A stretch of 11,935 nt of DNA from Clostridiales bacterium UBA3277 (GTDB taxonomy: Bacteria > Bacillota > Clostridia > Oscillospirales > Oscillospiraceae), in the NCBI GenBank assembly GCA_002362145.1, contig DETX01000022.1, positions 3,411 to 15,345 of the forward strand. Direction: 5' to 3'. The position numbers and the translations under genes are program-made. Shown one piece after another: positions 11,411 to 11,935 of this stretch (positions are counted from its first letter, which is position 1; each line of letters begins with the position of its first letter). The notes under the pieces are model-generated. The model was not told where the DNA came from, did not search any database, and saw only the letters and a program-made list of their open reading frames with translations.

Positions 11411-11935
11411 ATGTACTATCATATGACGGTTGCGGGGCTGGAGCGGGACCTTCCCATCTGCCCTCTGAATGAAAACCTTTCCATTGCCGGCTTCGTTATT
11501 TTCGGCGACCAGGAGCTCACCGTGGCCTGCGCCCGGGAGCTGCTGAAGCGGGCCCCGGAGTATGACTACATCATCACCGCCGAGGCCAAGGGCATCCCTC
11601 TGGCCCACGAGATGGCCCGTCAGGCCGGGGACCGGAAATACATCCTGGCCCGGAAGGGTCCCAAGCTCTATATGCGGGACATTTTCAGCGTCACCGTCCA
11701 GTCCATCACCACCGCCAAGGAGCAGAAGCTGTTCTTGGACGGGGCCGACGCCGCCCTGATGAAGGGCAAGCGGATTCTCATCGTGGACGACGTGATCTCC
11801 ACCGGCGAGAGCCTGAAGGCTCTGGAGGCCCTGGTGGAGGAGGCCGGCGGCAACATCTGCGGCCGGATGGCAATCCTGGCCGAGGGCGACGCCCAGCAGC
11901 GGGAGGATCTGATCTACCTGGAAAAGCTGCCCCTG
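11411..11935 (+). CDS. Phosphoribosyltransferase, adenine PRTase-like, 3' end cut off
   Basis: The first 175 residues are visible and the frame is open at the right edge. It is a type I phosphoribosyltransferase: such enzymes join a purine or related base to PRPP. The PRPP-binding motif is ILIVDDVISTGES (122-134), and TAEAKGIPLAHEMARQAG (56-73) and KLYMRDIFSVTVQSITT (85-101) resemble adenine phosphoribosyltransferase and close relatives. The base used cannot be fixed from sequence; I leave the symbol blank. The ATG follows AAAAAGGAG by eight bases. It has its own strong promoter just after the second putative small RNA. Probably only a few residues are missing. Confidence 0.88.
   Translation, partial: MYYHMTVAGLERDLPICPLNENLSIAGFVIFGDQELTVACARELLKRAPEYDYIITAEAKGIPLAHEMARQAGDRKYILARKGPKLYMRDIFSVTVQSITTAKEQKLFLDGADAALMKGKRILIVDDVISTGESLKALEALVEEAGGNICGRMAILAEGDAQQREDLIYLEKLPL

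Overview
The window looks like chromosome from a high-GC, Gram-positive anaerobe of the Clostridia, most likely an Oscillospiraceae-type gut bacterium. The reasons are strong AGGAGG-type ribosome sites, GC-rich codon use, an rnf operon in the order C-D-G-E, a Spo0A-type DNA-binding domain, and an ImmR/ImmA-type regulator-protease pair. The genus is an inference; no rRNA gene is present.

Layout. Positions 1-3303 (minus strand) carry the front of an rnf operon with its promoter: rnfC, rnfD, rnfG and the first 107 codons of rnfE. It encodes the membrane ferredoxin:NAD+ oxidoreductase that makes an ion gradient. Positions 3379-6365 (minus) hold a second operon: a promoter, a structured leader of about 160 nt, an FAD-dependent dehydrogenase of the COG2509 type, an ArsB/NhaD-type permease and a terminator. 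Positions 6366-6791 are a long AT-richer intergenic stretch with repeated short motifs and one candidate small ORF. Positions 6719-8446 (plus) are an NfeD / SPFH (band 7) / small DUF6440-like operon with a clear promoter and terminator. A tRNA-Gly(CCC) gene with its own promoter and terminator follows, then a lone GNAT acetyltransferase.

The most interesting part is 9241-11301. A short protein that is essentially only the Spo0A DNA-binding domain, with no receiver domain, is divergent from an XRE repressor and an ImmA/IrrE zinc protease. The 282-bp gap between them holds two opposed promoters and four related 16-bp imperfect palindromes. Their centres are 62, 33 and 32 bp apart, close to whole helical turns, and they sit on the promoter elements. 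I read this as a protease-relieved repressor switch that may control the Spo0A-like gene. After immA comes a 645-bp stretch without a credible gene. It holds a 226-bp-period tandem duplication that looks like two paralogous small RNA genes. Each has a conserved hairpin, an identical pyrimidine-rich tract resembling the 16S anti-Shine-Dalgarno sequence, and an intrinsic terminator whose stem differs between copies by compensating changes. One perfect 0A-box-like 9-mer lies just before the first copy. The window ends in a phosphoribosyltransferase gene with a near-perfect promoter.

Most other long open frames, notably those antisense to rnf and to the permease/dehydrogenase genes, are GC-driven shadows.
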